Of a stretch of 64,000 bases of DNA, positions 1 through 9,689 are shown piece by piece. This DNA is from Isoetes taiwanensis. Taxonomy: Eukaryota; Streptophyta; Lycopodiopsida; Isoetales; Isoetaceae. The stretch spans positions 13,279,156 to 13,343,155 of the forward strand of contig JAJEKV010000039.1 of the NCBI GenBank assembly GCA_021234155.1, in the 5' to 3' direction. The position numbers and the translations under genes were made by a program. Each line of letters begins with the position of its first letter. Position 1 is the first letter of the stretch. The notes beneath the pieces were generated by a model. The model worked only from the letters and a program-made list of their open reading frames with translations, was not told the DNA's origin and made no database searches.

Positions 1-160
1 AAATGCCTTAATTTATTTAAGCTAATTTATGATGACTAAGCCTGGCTCTCGTTGGGGTGCCTTGATTCCAAGGGTATTCCTTTAAACTATATCACGATGA
101 CTAATTCTTGTTCTCGTTGGGGTGCCTTGATTCCAGGGTATTCGTTTAAGCTAAGGGCTG
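1..160. repeat. 65-bp tandem duplication at the left edge
   Basis: Two copies of a 65-bp unit start at 31 and 96 (GATGACTAA...CTCGTTGGGGTGCCTTGATTCC), with a partial third copy at the window edge. No function is visible. The frame that runs through it is not credible as a gene. From 161 to 500 I see only AT-rich sequence, the 3' flank of the minus-strand gene that follows. Confidence 0.7.
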
Positions 161-500
161 GTATTAGTATATATCAAAATTTTATCCATTTGAATTTTAC
201 AAAACAAATACCCCTATTCAATGTACTATTCAATGTATGCTTCTAAATATGTCCTAACAATACGCAAAAAATTAGTTCGAGTAATTCTTGGAATGAAGGG
301 GAGCATATTTGTTCCTTCAAGGATTTAACAATTTACATTGCCAATGGGATTTGATTTTGGACGAGAAACAAGAACCAAAATCCAATTTTTTTTCAAATTA
401 CCTAGTAGTTGAAAGAGCAAAAATGATTTCTTTCACTGGTTGAACGTTTTAAATCGACATTAGGAACTTAAAAATATATAAAAAGCTGTGAAGCTTTTGG

Positions 501-1592
501 CTATGGAGATTTGCGAGAGGAACTCCGGCGTTCAAGTATATAAGGGGGAATCTGGATATCCTGCTCAGGGGCACGACGGCATTCTCTCAAAACGTCCTGA
601 ATGGCAGATCTAGAAGCGGCCAAAACCTGGCTAAGTTCACCGATTTGGAGCTCAACAGCGGCAAGCCCGTTGTCAAGCTGCACAGATTTTCTGCCCAATT
701 CTTCAGCAGACTGCTTAAGCTTCCATCCGTCCTCCTGATAGCTTCCCTTGCGCATTACTTCGTCGAACAATTCATGCAGAGCCAAAACGTGGGCATCCAT
801 GTCGGCCAATTCCGTCGTGAAGGAAAAGCCCCCTTTTGTTTTTCTGCTCTTCATCTGCTCCATAAGCATCCGATTCAGATCGAGCAACGAATTCGCCCAG
901 ATGGGCTCCTTATTGATGATCAATTCCTCCACATTCTGCTTGGGATTCATGGAAAGGGCGCGGGATAGGACCTGCAGAATGAAAATGGTGGTTATTCTGG
1001 TGCCATAGAATCCGGCGAGAAAGCTGCGCTGAGATGGGTGCCCATCTGAGAGGCCGAGGAGATTTTCCTCTGCGATTATGGATTCGACTTCGCGGAGCAA
1101 TTTCTCGCAGGTTTCGAGGCGGGCTTTCTGCAGGGAGAGCCGGCTAATTTCTTCGTCTCTGCCCTCGAGAGCTTCCATGCAATTTTTGAGCAGAAGGCGA
1201 GTCCGTTTGCACTGCCCTTTGTTGAACGATCCGTCCCGCTCCAGAGATTGAAGAGCCAGATGCACAAACATCTGATAATACCTGATATCCGCGATATTTT
1301 TGCGCAGCACATTGCAGACCTCCATCAGCTTCTCCACCTCGCTCTTGGCCTTCGTAATCTTAGACTCAATCGCGTGCTTTGCAGGCAAAATTTCTGGCAG
1401 AAGGGGCTCCAGATTTTCCCTTGTACTCAGCACCAAATCTAACGCTTGTTGGATCCATCCCAGACTCACCGCCCCTGCCCGCCCTAAACTCTGCAATCCC
1501 TCGCTCAGATTCGATTCGAACTCCTTCAGATCCGCTGGTCTTTCCTCCGGATTTGAATACAGAGACTCTGTTGTTGCCCCTTCTCCTACCAT
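501..1592 (-). CDS. BPS1: BYPASS1-like (BPS1/DUF793 family) protein
   Basis: An intact single-exon frame of 363 codons. Its length (the Arabidopsis protein is about 350 residues) and layout fit the plant BYPASS1 family: an N-terminal stretch with a conserved Trp (GWIQQALD, about residue 45), a long helical, charged middle part, a short hydrophobic block near residue 195-212 (FYGTRITTIFILQVL), a Trp-Ala-x-Ser-Leu motif near 230, and a helical C-terminus ending in a ladder of Leu/Ile with SRSAIQDVLRE. In Arabidopsis BPS1 limits production of a root-derived mobile signal that arrests shoot growth; its biochemistry is not settled. The family assignment is from remembered family features, not a search. 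The chosen ATG is the first in frame, and a TATA-like box lies about 180 bp upstream on the same strand. The C-terminus is Arg/Ser-rich (ERRSSSRKSP). It is the only ordinary host gene in the window that looks undamaged. Confidence 0.72.
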   Translation of the reverse strand: MVGEGATTESLYSNPEERPADLKEFESNLSEGLQSLGRAGAVSLGWIQQALDLVLSTRENLEPLLPEILPAKHAIESKITKAKSEVEKLMEVCNVLRKNIADIRYYQMFVHLALQSLERDGSFNKGQCKRTRLLLKNCMEALEGRDEEISRLSLQKARLETCEKLLREVESIIAEENLLGLSDGHPSQRSFLAGFYGTRITTIFILQVLSRALSMNPKQNVEELIINKEPIWANSLLDLNRMLMEQMKSRKTKGGFSFTTELADMDAHVLALHELFDEVMRKGSYQEDGWKLKQSAEELGRKSVQLDNGLAAVELQIGELSQVLAASRSAIQDVLRECRRAPEQDIQIPPYILERRSSSRKSP

Positions 1593-1771
1593 TTTTACTC
1601 GGATTCTTGCACCTGGGTATGAAATTCGAGGGACCCAACGGCCGATTTGCTCAGATTTTGCTTGAAGAGTGAGATCCGAGGGGAAAATTGTTCAAATCCA
1701 CGAAAAATTTGATGATTTGACGCGACGCAGTGCGGGTTTGGGCAGATGGAGTCCTGCTTGTGTGTATTGGG

Positions 1772-1779
1772 ATTTATAT
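1772..1779 (-). promoter_or_regulatory. Possible TATA box of the BPS1-like gene
   Basis: ATATAAAT reads on the minus strand about 180 bp upstream of the BPS1-like ATG, a usual distance for a plant core promoter with a short leader. No other TATA-like site lies between it and the start. This is inferred from position only. Confidence 0.35.
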
Positions 1780-2182
1780 GAAGGAATGCGTGTGCTTCTA
1801 GAACTAGTGGGTAGGCTTTCTGAGAGCACCGCTCCTAACAGCTTCTTTTTGGAGGACTGTTCAAAAATTGGTCTTCTGCTGCTTCGCTTTGACACGGAAC
1901 CTCGTATTTTGACTCATTCATGACCTCTCTCTTACGTCATAACATATGCCAACGAATTATTCAAATGCCACCAACGGACGAGATTTGTCTTCAGATGTTG
2001 TCCGCAGGCCTCGAATTTAGATTTTGTACAAGGGAACTGTGCATTTCCTACGTGGAAGCAGGTTAAAGGGCATTCTGTGGCACCGTTGAAGGGTGAGGCA
2101 CGTTTCAGAGAAAGAAATTTTGCCCCGTGGCATTGCTTGATAGACGCACACAACGGAATGCTCTTTAACTTGCTTTTACGTA

Positions 2183-2292
2183 TAAGGGAATGTCTCTCTG
2201 CTTGACATTCCCTGTGTGGAAACAATGCCGACGCCGGCAGGCGGAGGCATTGTTGACATCCCAGGAATGTCAAGCAAAGAGACATTCCCTTA
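2183..2292. repeat. 110-bp hairpin 1 with 29-nt arms
   Basis: Arms 2183-2211 and 2264-2292 are complementary with one mismatch (TAAGGGAATGTCTC... against ...GAGACATTCCCTTA). A second inner stem pairs AACAATGCC (2221-2229) with GGCATTGTT (2246-2254) around a GC-rich loop. It is followed directly by ACGTGGAAGC, a tag that also follows the other two hairpins of this cluster. No gene is recognisable between 1930 and 4600. Confidence 0.75.
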
Positions 2293-2361
2293 ACGTGGAA
2301 GCACCGCCTTTGCATTCTCAAGCGAAAACTGAGAATAGCAAACCGAATGACGGTAAGAGTT

Positions 2362-2440
2362 CAAGAATGCAAGGTAAATGGCTCCGCAAGGTAAATCCAA
2401 GAACGCCAGGTAAATCACCCGTAATGTAAGGTAAATTCAA
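2362..2440. repeat. Degenerate short direct repeats (AATGCAAGGTAAAT type), array 1
   Basis: About four imperfect copies of a 17-22 bp unit with core AAGAATGCAAGGTAAAT lie shortly after hairpin 1. Related arrays follow the other hairpins at 3396-3506 and 4318-4445. The shared hairpin-then-array order suggests one repeat family, but I cannot name it. Confidence 0.5.
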
Positions 2441-2720
2441 GAACAAGCGTAATCGAGGAAAAAACGAGTCAGCCAACCATCCGCTAAAGATTCAGGGAAA
2501 GAAACGGAGCCACATGTCGCAATGATTGGACGAGGCGTCAGAAATGCAAGGCAAGTTGCTTTTACCGCATAGGTAATGCACGCCGAAGAAACTCCGCTAT
2601 AATTTTGAGGCGGCGCGACTGCTGCTCCGCGCGATCGAAGCGCCGCGAAAAGCGCCTACATCGAAGTCCGGCGCGGTGTCACCGAAAAATTATTGCCTAA
2701 TTTCGACCGGCTGCATTACC

Positions 2721-3338
2721 TTACGTAATAAACCGAGGTTGAAATTACGATGTTGGAGCACCTATGGCGGACCGGAGATGGCTTCCTTTGCTATGGCGCA
2801 GCTTTTTCTTTGAACGCTTAGCACCTATCTATAGGGCTATGCATTGTCCGCCAGTCTACTTCGCAAAACCTTGTTATAGGATACAAAGTCACCGGATCCG
2901 CTTTGAAAAGCTTGAAGATCTAATTGAGACAGTAAGAAGCCCTCTCGGCAAGAATCTTGAAGCTCGCCTTCGTGATGTGTTTCTATCTTGAAGCTCACTC
3001 TCGTAAGCTCTATCTTGAAGCTCGCCTTTGAATCTTGAAGCCCAATCAGAGTGTGCCGCCACGCCCTCATGCTTATAGTTTCATAGTCCAACAAATTCCA
3101 TCTACATTTTTGAATGCTCTGCAATCGCCATAGCAGGAGTTGCAAAAAGAGGGAAGAGCTTAGTCGCGAAAACAGGGGCGCCATAGCCAAAGAGGGGAAC
3201 TATAGCCAAAGAAGGAAGAGGTTAGTCGCGAAAACAGGGGAGAGCTCAGCGGCGCCGCTCCGCCAATGTCGAGGACGATTACATGATTTAAAATAAGCAT
3301 AATTTTTTCAGTAATTTCAACCTCCTGTTTATTACGTA
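2721..3338. mobile_element. 618-bp segment bounded by 28-bp inverted repeats
   Basis: 2721-2748 (TTACGTAATAAAC...GAAATTAC) is the reverse complement of 3311-3338 apart from about three mismatches. The interior holds GC-rich fragments and four imperfect copies of ATCTTGAAGCTCGCCTT around 2950-3040, and no intact gene. This could be a MITE or a foldback module of the hairpin cluster. I did not find a clean target duplication. Confidence 0.5.
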
Positions 3339-3339
3339 T

Positions 3340-3359
3340 ACAGGAACGGCCATTCCTGT
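3340..3359. repeat. Short hairpin 2 (ACAGGAA/TTCCTGT)
   Basis: A 7-bp stem with a 6-base loop, followed by AACGTGGAAG like hairpins 1 and 3. Confidence 0.45.
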
Positions 3360-3395
3360 AACGTGGAAGACAGAGAGGTGCGATTCAGCAGTCCA

Positions 3396-3506
3396 GAATG
3401 CTGGGTAAAATCAGAGAATGTCGGGTAAAATCATAGAATGTCGGGTAGAATCACTGAATCCGCAGAATGTGAGGTAAACGCAAAAGAATGCCGCAGTAAA
3501 AATATT
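3396..3506. repeat. Degenerate short direct repeats (GAATGTCGGGTAAAATC type), array 2
   Basis: Five imperfect copies of AGAATGTCGGGTAAAATC, about 20 bp each, lie just after hairpin 2. The core (GAATG, a spacer, GGTAAA) matches arrays 1 and 3. Confidence 0.6.
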
Positions 3507-3620
3507 TGAGTCTGTTTGTTCTACCCGTTAACATTCCTGTAAAATAAAAGTGCCAAGTGGCACGGCGTGATAGGCAGATAGGGCTTAATTGCGCCTATCT
3601 GTTTTTTACTTTTTGTATAT

Positions 3621-3713
3621 AAGAATGTCCTTTTACAAAACATTCTGACGTGGAAGCGTTAGCGCGGAGGCGTGGCTGACACGCCGGAATGTCCTGTAAA
3701 AAAGAACATTCTT
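3621..3713. repeat. 93-bp hairpin 3
   Basis: AAGAATGTCC at 3621 pairs with the ACATTCTT end at 3713, and the inner TTTTACA...GACATTC parts also pair, around a GC-rich loop. The arms share GACATTC with hairpin 1, and AACGTGAAG follows. Confidence 0.65.
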
Positions 3714-3739
3714 AAAACGTGAAGTTTGTGTTAGGGTTT

Positions 3740-4260
3740 ACTCCGGCGACTCCTGCTATGGCGATGGCACCCTGTTCTGACTGTGGCGCCCTACTCATAC
3801 TCCTGCGATGGCGCCCTTCTCCTGCTCCTGCAATGGCTCCGGCGATGGCACCCTACTGCTGTTCCAGTTTGTTAAAACGTGGTTAGGATTTATTCTGTGT
3901 GCTCCGGCCATGGCGATGCATCCTGCTCCGGCGATGGCATAACAAAGCCGATTTGTGCAGTGACAAGGACGATTTTATAGACAAAGCCATTTTATCTGTT
4001 CTTTCTGGGCAGGGCACAAGGTAACTCTTCCTGAAGCTTTTTTGCTTTCTTTTGTTGCTTTCTTTTTTTCGAAGCTTTTCTTTTCTTTCTTTCTTTCTGA
4101 AGCTTTTCTTTTCTTTTCTTTTCAAAGCTTTTTTGAAGCTTTCGAAGCTTTTATTTTCTGAAGCTTTTGAAGACTTCTTTCCTTCTGAAGCTTTCTTTTA
4201 AGGAATCTGTAGGTGCTCTGAAGCTTTTTTTAAGGAATCTGTTGCTGGAGCTTTGGACCG
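3740..4260. repeat. Low-complexity block: GGCGATGGCACCCT repeats, then a GAAGCTTTT pyrimidine tract
   Basis: 3740-3935 contains repeated CTCCGGCGATGGCACCCT and CTCCTGCGATGGCGCCC variants. 4020-4250 is a pyrimidine-rich stretch with many copies of CTGAAGCTTTT. Reading frames through it are compositional artefacts. Confidence 0.6.
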
Positions 4261-4317
4261 GGGTTCAATTCCCTGGGCAGTAAATGTTCAATGTTCTGTA
4301 CAACTAAAAGAAGAAAG

Positions 4318-4445
4318 CAGAATGCGAGTCAAAATGCAGGTAGAAATCTTAGAATGCAAGTAAGAAACCGAGAATGCAAGTAAACTTCAGAATACAGGTA
4401 AGAAATTCTAGTATGTCGAGTAAAAACTTAGAATGCAAACAAAGA
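4318..4445. repeat. Degenerate short direct repeats (GAATGCAAGTAAA type), array 3
   Basis: Six or so imperfect copies of AGAATGCAAGTAAGAAA. It is the third array of the cluster, separated from hairpin 3 by the low-complexity block. Confidence 0.55.
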
Positions 4446-5070
4446 GGACATTTCGGAAAAGAAAACATGATACGTGGTGGCAGCTCATTGGCGGATTGGC
4501 CAGAAAGAACCCTAACTAAACTTTATGTAATAGGGATAATGTTCGGCCACAGCCCATTATGTAAAGGTTTCGTGGGTGCCCTCTGACTAAATATTCTCTT
4601 ATATAGGCCTGGAATTTAAATTTTGCATTCATCGTCTGCTCGTTATTTATACTTACAAGAAATTTATTGTTAGAAATAGGCCGCCGCGAATATTTCTTTT
4701 GTTCGAATTGTTTTCTAGTTTGAACGGTGATTATACGAAACAGTGCGAAAAGATGCCTAGTTTGACAATGTTGTGGTATTTGGGATCCTTAGATTATATT
4801 TGGGTTATGCATTCTATGCAGGAATGGTAGACTATGGATTTATATTTTCCTAGCTAGGCGGTATTTTAGTAGGTCGCCTAAGACCGAGCGAGAAGCCATG
4901 GACATGATAGCAAGAAGAGAATTGAAGCATTGAAGTACCATGCTAGCAAGGGACAATAAGAGCCTACAATGGGTATCATCAGGTAAGTTTGTTTACAAAA
5001 AAAAATGGTGAGAACCATATTTTAAATTGGTTAAGAAAAGCAATGGTTCGAAGCACCAAAGACATTAAGA

Positions 5071-5390
5071 AAAAGGAGATATTGTTGTTCTCTACCCTTG
5101 AAAACTATTACAACAAATCCAAGAAAACCAGGAAAAAGGAGATATTGTTCTTCTGTATCCTTGAAAACTATTACAACAAATCCAAGAGAGCCAGGCTGAT
5201 CAGCCAACAGAACAGTCTGGGACTGGATGTGGGGCAAGGAGCAAAAGCCTTTGGATGCTAAGTTGCATATTATTCCAAGAACCAGAAGCAAGATTGCGCT
5301 TTCCCGGATGTGGTGCAAAGGGCAAAAGCCTTTGGATGCAAAGTTGCATATTATTCCAGGAACTAGAAGCCGGATTGTGCTTATAATTAT
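5071..5390. repeat. Two adjacent tandem duplications (about 64 bp and about 84 bp)
   Basis: The first unit (AAGGAGATATTGTT...CAACAAATCCAAGA) is present twice at 5071-5190. The second (GATGTGG...AGCAAAAGCCTTTGGATGC...ATTATTCC) is present twice at 5224-5385. A relic of the second unit's end (AGAAGCCAGATTGTGCTTAT) recurs at 8626-8645. From 5460 to 6250 I see nothing but AT-rich sequence. Confidence 0.65.
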
Positions 5391-6664
5391 TACTAGAAAA
5401 AGTGCCCAGCGTTGCTGGGCTTTTGTCGGGATTAAACTAAAAAATTAAGATAAGAAAAAGGTTGACAACATTGGGTATTATGTTCCTCAAGCAAAAGTTT
5501 CCTTGGGTTTTAGTTCAATCATGTTATTTTTAGATTGCATAAACGTTGCATTAGGAAACAACCATAGAATCATGATTAATCTATCACATAATTGCAAATT
5601 AGACCATCACAATGCATGAAAACAATCGACAATTATTAATTGCGAAAATCCGCGTAAAGGACAAGTTGAGGTTCTATGAGGTTTTATTTATCATCATTGG
5701 TGTTAATTAGAGTTCCATTTCATATTGTTTTGTATTGTATTATGCACGGTATTATACCTCATTATGTTATATTGGTGTATTGTGGGGAGTATTATAGCTG
5801 ATTATGTTGTAGAGTGTTTTTCATTATTGAGCTTCGTGGAACTATTGAATATTAGGACTGACTTACTGATGATCTATGAGGCACTTCAAGAGCTAAATGC
5901 ATTTGGACGAAATTCTTAACTCATACTGCATCTCCCTCATCCCGAAGCATAAGGGGCTGTGTTATTTTTACACTGGCAAACATAGACTTAGAGGAGGTAG
6001 TTTTGCTTCAGAAAGATGATATGGAGCATCAATTAAAGGTGGAACATCGACTATAGGATAAGTTGCTCGCTAATTGTCAAGGGATTCCTTTACATGCAAC
6101 ATGATCTTGAAATGCATTTAGGAACACCTTGCAATTTTTTTCACGATTCCATTTATTAATTGAACACCTTGCAATTTAATTCCAAAAAAAGCCCCTAGTA
6201 TTAGTCTTTGTCTGTGATGGAATATCGCCCTTACTATTAGCTTTAAGTGACCGGCAATTTAAAGGCGCTTAAATGTCATAACATTATATTCCTTCTCCTC
6301 TCAGAAGAAAATCCCATAGCATGGAACCTTCAAGGTGTTTGGGAACTAAGGATCTTGAATATTTGGTTGAAAATGTATTACGCTTTTCTACAAAGATAAT
6401 CTTACAAGTAGGTCGCTTCGATTCCATGCAAGAAGTTAAAACAAAGACTAAGTTTCCTACAAGTTCCATCCTTTATCAAGAAAATGTACAATTGTCTCAA
6501 TCAATTTCTCGCCAGAGCCATCAAGGAGATTGAAACAAAGCTCCTAACCATAAATCCGAGCCAAAACCAAAGAGAGCAAGTGCTAATGCAAGCTGCCCGA
6601 TATCTATTAAGTGGCCATCCAAGAATTTCTGCCATCAAGGCAAGTGGCTTAATATGCAACCGTT

Positions 6665-8115
6665 CTCTGCAGAGCGCTTCATAGACCATGCAGTTTTCCG
6701 TAATATATTTGTAGGCTTGAGACCAAATTACTCGAGGCGTACGATCCATATCCGTAAATGTCCACTTCCATAAAATATAGCCACCTTGTTACGCCCCTCA
6801 TCCAAAGCCTTCTCCAACTCCCCGATTGCGCCTTTATTCCTTTCTCCAATAATCACAGAGTTCTCTACTATGTTGGCTGCGCCTTGGTCAAATTGCAACA
6901 CACGTAAGTTGATGCTTTTAGTAAGCTTACTCTATAGACTGAAATATAAATGAGTATCATTAAGGAGGACATACTGCTGCTAACTTATTTGCCTTGCCAA
7001 AAATACTTTTAAAGCGGATGAAAAGTCAAGGTTTAGCGCTGCCTTCATCTCGTGTGATTCATATAAAGGGGCATCTGATGGTGCACAAACTCCCTCTATA
7101 AGCAAAAGACCTAATAAGGGCATTGGCACCATTCTTGACATCCAGAAAAGCTTCATTTTCCAAGGACCTAAATCATCACGTGCCAGAGCCACTTTTGAAA
7201 TTACATTGCTAGAGACTTGTGCAAGATCTCTGGCAAAGGTGAAAAAATTCTCTCCACATTCCTCCTGCAACCATCATAGATCGGTATAAAATGTCTGCAA
7301 CAAATCTCAGAAGAGTATGCATTACCATACAAGACAATCTTAGCTTAAACACAACCACTCATATGATGGACAAGTTTAACAAACAAAGGAGCTGACTTAT
7401 TAAGTGTAAATTTGGACCTTTACCTGCAGACTTTTGAATGTTTCATAATCAAGATCTACATGGTACCAATTATCCTTTCTATAATCCATGCATTCAAGTT
7501 GGAAGTCAAGTTTAAGCAAACTTGCTAAGAGACGTTGAATATACTTCCTATAAAACTAAAACCCCGCTTCCTACGCTTGCTCCGCTTGGGGGGCTTCCAA
7601 CGGACAGCCTTGTTACTGTCCCTTCCTTTATCTGCCACCATCTCATACAGCACAGTCATATGAATCAAGCTCCCTTTGCATAACAGAGAAGTACCTGACT
7701 TATATTGACAGAATATTAGCTCTTTCAAAACCACTTCCAATTACAAAGACCAATAACACAGAAATATCATAAGTTCTTACTCTGTGTCAGCAATATGAAC
7801 TGCTGCTGCAAGATCCACCTGCAATAAAAATGCCCAGTACAAAATTAAAAAAACTTCATTTATGGTTAAAAAACACTTCAACATTGTTTGAGCTAGCCCT
7901 CCCAAAATACACAACTTCTTTCAACTAAAATGACCAGGAGGAAAGATATTGGACAAATGGATACAAGAGGCAGAGCCAAGGCCAAATGGACAGCAATAGC
8001 CATCAGACAAATTCTCGAAGATACAAAGAGATCAAAATGCTTACCATAGGCGCGATTTGCATGTGTCATATATGTCCAGGATCCACGCCATGACGCCATC
8101 TATTGCCATTTCTGC
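6665..8115 (-). pseudogene. Decayed TraB/PrgY/GumN-family gene with introns
   Basis: Exon-like blocks on the minus strand fit one plant TraB-type protein. They are: about 8110-8045 (ends at a GTAAGC donor); 7818-7782 (VDLAAAVHIAD, with a CAG acceptor); about 7720-7560 (VLYEMVADKGRD...); 7490-7425 (NWYHVDLDYETFKSLQ, then GTAAAGG); 7272-6995 (EECGENFFTFARDLAQVSS..., after an ATGGTTGCAG acceptor); and about 6935-6670 (NSVIIGERNKGAIGELEKAL...FYGSGHL...FGLKPTN). The ERN and YGxGH motifs are those I associate with TraB-family hydrolase-like proteins, which in plants are often plastid proteins. The last block has an in-frame TAG near its start, a TAA after RLE, and a frameshift near the GH motif. 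The fifth block seems to end at a GC rather than a GT donor. It is therefore most likely a pseudogene. A possible transit-peptide exon lies at 8380-8470. The family call is from memory of motifs. Confidence 0.5.
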
Positions 8116-9090
8116 CATATTCTTTGCTTGAAATTCATTCTAAACATGCATTAATAAGTTTGCTCATATAGGCAAAAGCCATGGAATAGAAAAAGAGTTG
8201 GATGGTTTACCTTGCAAATTTTTTTAAGCGCTACTACCGAACAGCCTCAGATGAAACGGCCGCTGCCGCTGCTGTTGCCGCTCAAGGCAAATAAATAAAG
8301 ATTTCCTGCATAATAAGAATACGAATACAAAGACTAAATAAAATCTAAGCCTGAATGATCAGATTTAGGGCTCCATGAAAGACCCAAGAACCCCATTCCA
8401 GTATTCAGGAACGGGAACTGGAAAGGGAAGACGCCCAGATTTGTGGGAAGAAGAGAGCCAGAACCGTCGTATCAAACAAAACCGCCAAAAGCCAAAATCA
8501 AGGGATGAAAATAAGTTAAAAAATTCAACGCGCAAGATTGCGCACAGACTATCATAAAATGCCTTTATTATTATATATAGATAACACTATGTTACCACTC
8601 GCAAAAGGTTTTGATTCCAGAGGACAGAAGCCAGATTGTGCTTATCATTATTATAACTCTATATTAGGACCTGCAAAAGTTTTTGATGTGCTTTAACCAA
8701 AAAGAAAAGTCATATTGTAAACACAGAAGTAATTGATGCACTTAGCCTAATGATGTGCTGCTGGTTAGATGCCTTTGAAAATGAGCCTTATCCCTTGGAA
8801 GATGTTCTTGGGAAGTGCTACATGAGAAACCAGAAGGGAGATGGCAAACCTGGCAGTGCAAAATATAGAAACGCATTTTTCTGAACCTCTTTTGACTCCA
8901 CACCACCAATGTTGCATGTCTCCCCTCGTAGCTTAACTTACAAAAGCATAAATACTATTTGATTTGTTTCCCATTTAATCTTGTCATAATGGCACTCTGC
9001 TTCTATTTATGATAACAGCTGAAACCAACCACGACAATTTTTCTTCCATAGAACCAATTGAACCACAATCCGTTGGGTGAAACGTACTAA

Positions 9091-9098
9091 ATTGCAAG
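9091..9098. repeat. Left target-site duplication of the hAT element (ATTGCAAG)
   Basis: It is matched by ATTGCAAT at 9675-9682, 7 of 8 bases. Confidence 0.7.
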
Positions 9099-9265
9099 CA
9101 GGAATAGGTTCTGTACGTATAAAATTTGTTTTTCTGGACGTATAAAATCCAAAAATACGTATTTTTAGGTAAAAACGTATTTTTCATATTTTTCCCTCGC
9201 CCGCCAGAAAACAAAATTTCGCTTACGCAAAAATTAAAAAAATAAATAAATAAGTTTTTTTTCGC

Positions 9266-9299
<34 letters not shown>

Positions 9300-9674
9300 T
9301 TTATTCCGCGTTTGCTTACGCAAAAACAAATAAGAACAAATATTTCGGCCGCAAAAATTTATATAAAAAACCTTTCTTTTTATTTTCACAGAAGAAAACC
9401 CCCTTTTTAAATTTAGAAAAAGGTTCAGAAGCAAACCGCTATTTTGCTTTAATCCGAAGAAGAAAGAATTTTTTTTTTTTTAATTTCAGATGCTTAAACC
9501 TCCGCTTTGCTTTACGTGAAAAATGTTTCGCGTGCGAAATCGCTTACACAAAAAATTTCCGACGCCGAAAATTTTTTTTGCCGTATTTTTGACGTATTAT
9601 ACTTCAAATTTGTGCCGTATCATTGAATAATATGTATTGAGTATAAAACGTATACAGTATTGAACCTATCCCTG
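9099..9674. mobile_element. Non-autonomous hAT-type element, 576 bp
   Basis: The ends are inverted repeats beginning CAGGAATAGGTTC (left) and, on the other strand, CAGGGATAGGTTC (right). They are flanked by 8-bp duplications ATTGCAAG/ATTGCAAT. Termini of CAGGG type with 8-bp duplications are the hallmark of hAT transposons. The interior is very AT-rich, with homopolymer A and T runs near 9270-9300, repeated CGTATAAAA/CGTATTTTT words and GCTTACGCAAAAA palindromic words. There is no transposase, so it depends on an autonomous copy elsewhere. Confidence 0.8.
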
Positions 9675-9689
9675 ATTGCAATAGTATAT

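Noticed and set aside
1076-1672. Overlapping frames around the BPS1-like gene
   Set aside because: Shadow frames; the minus frame at 501-1592 explains the coding signal.
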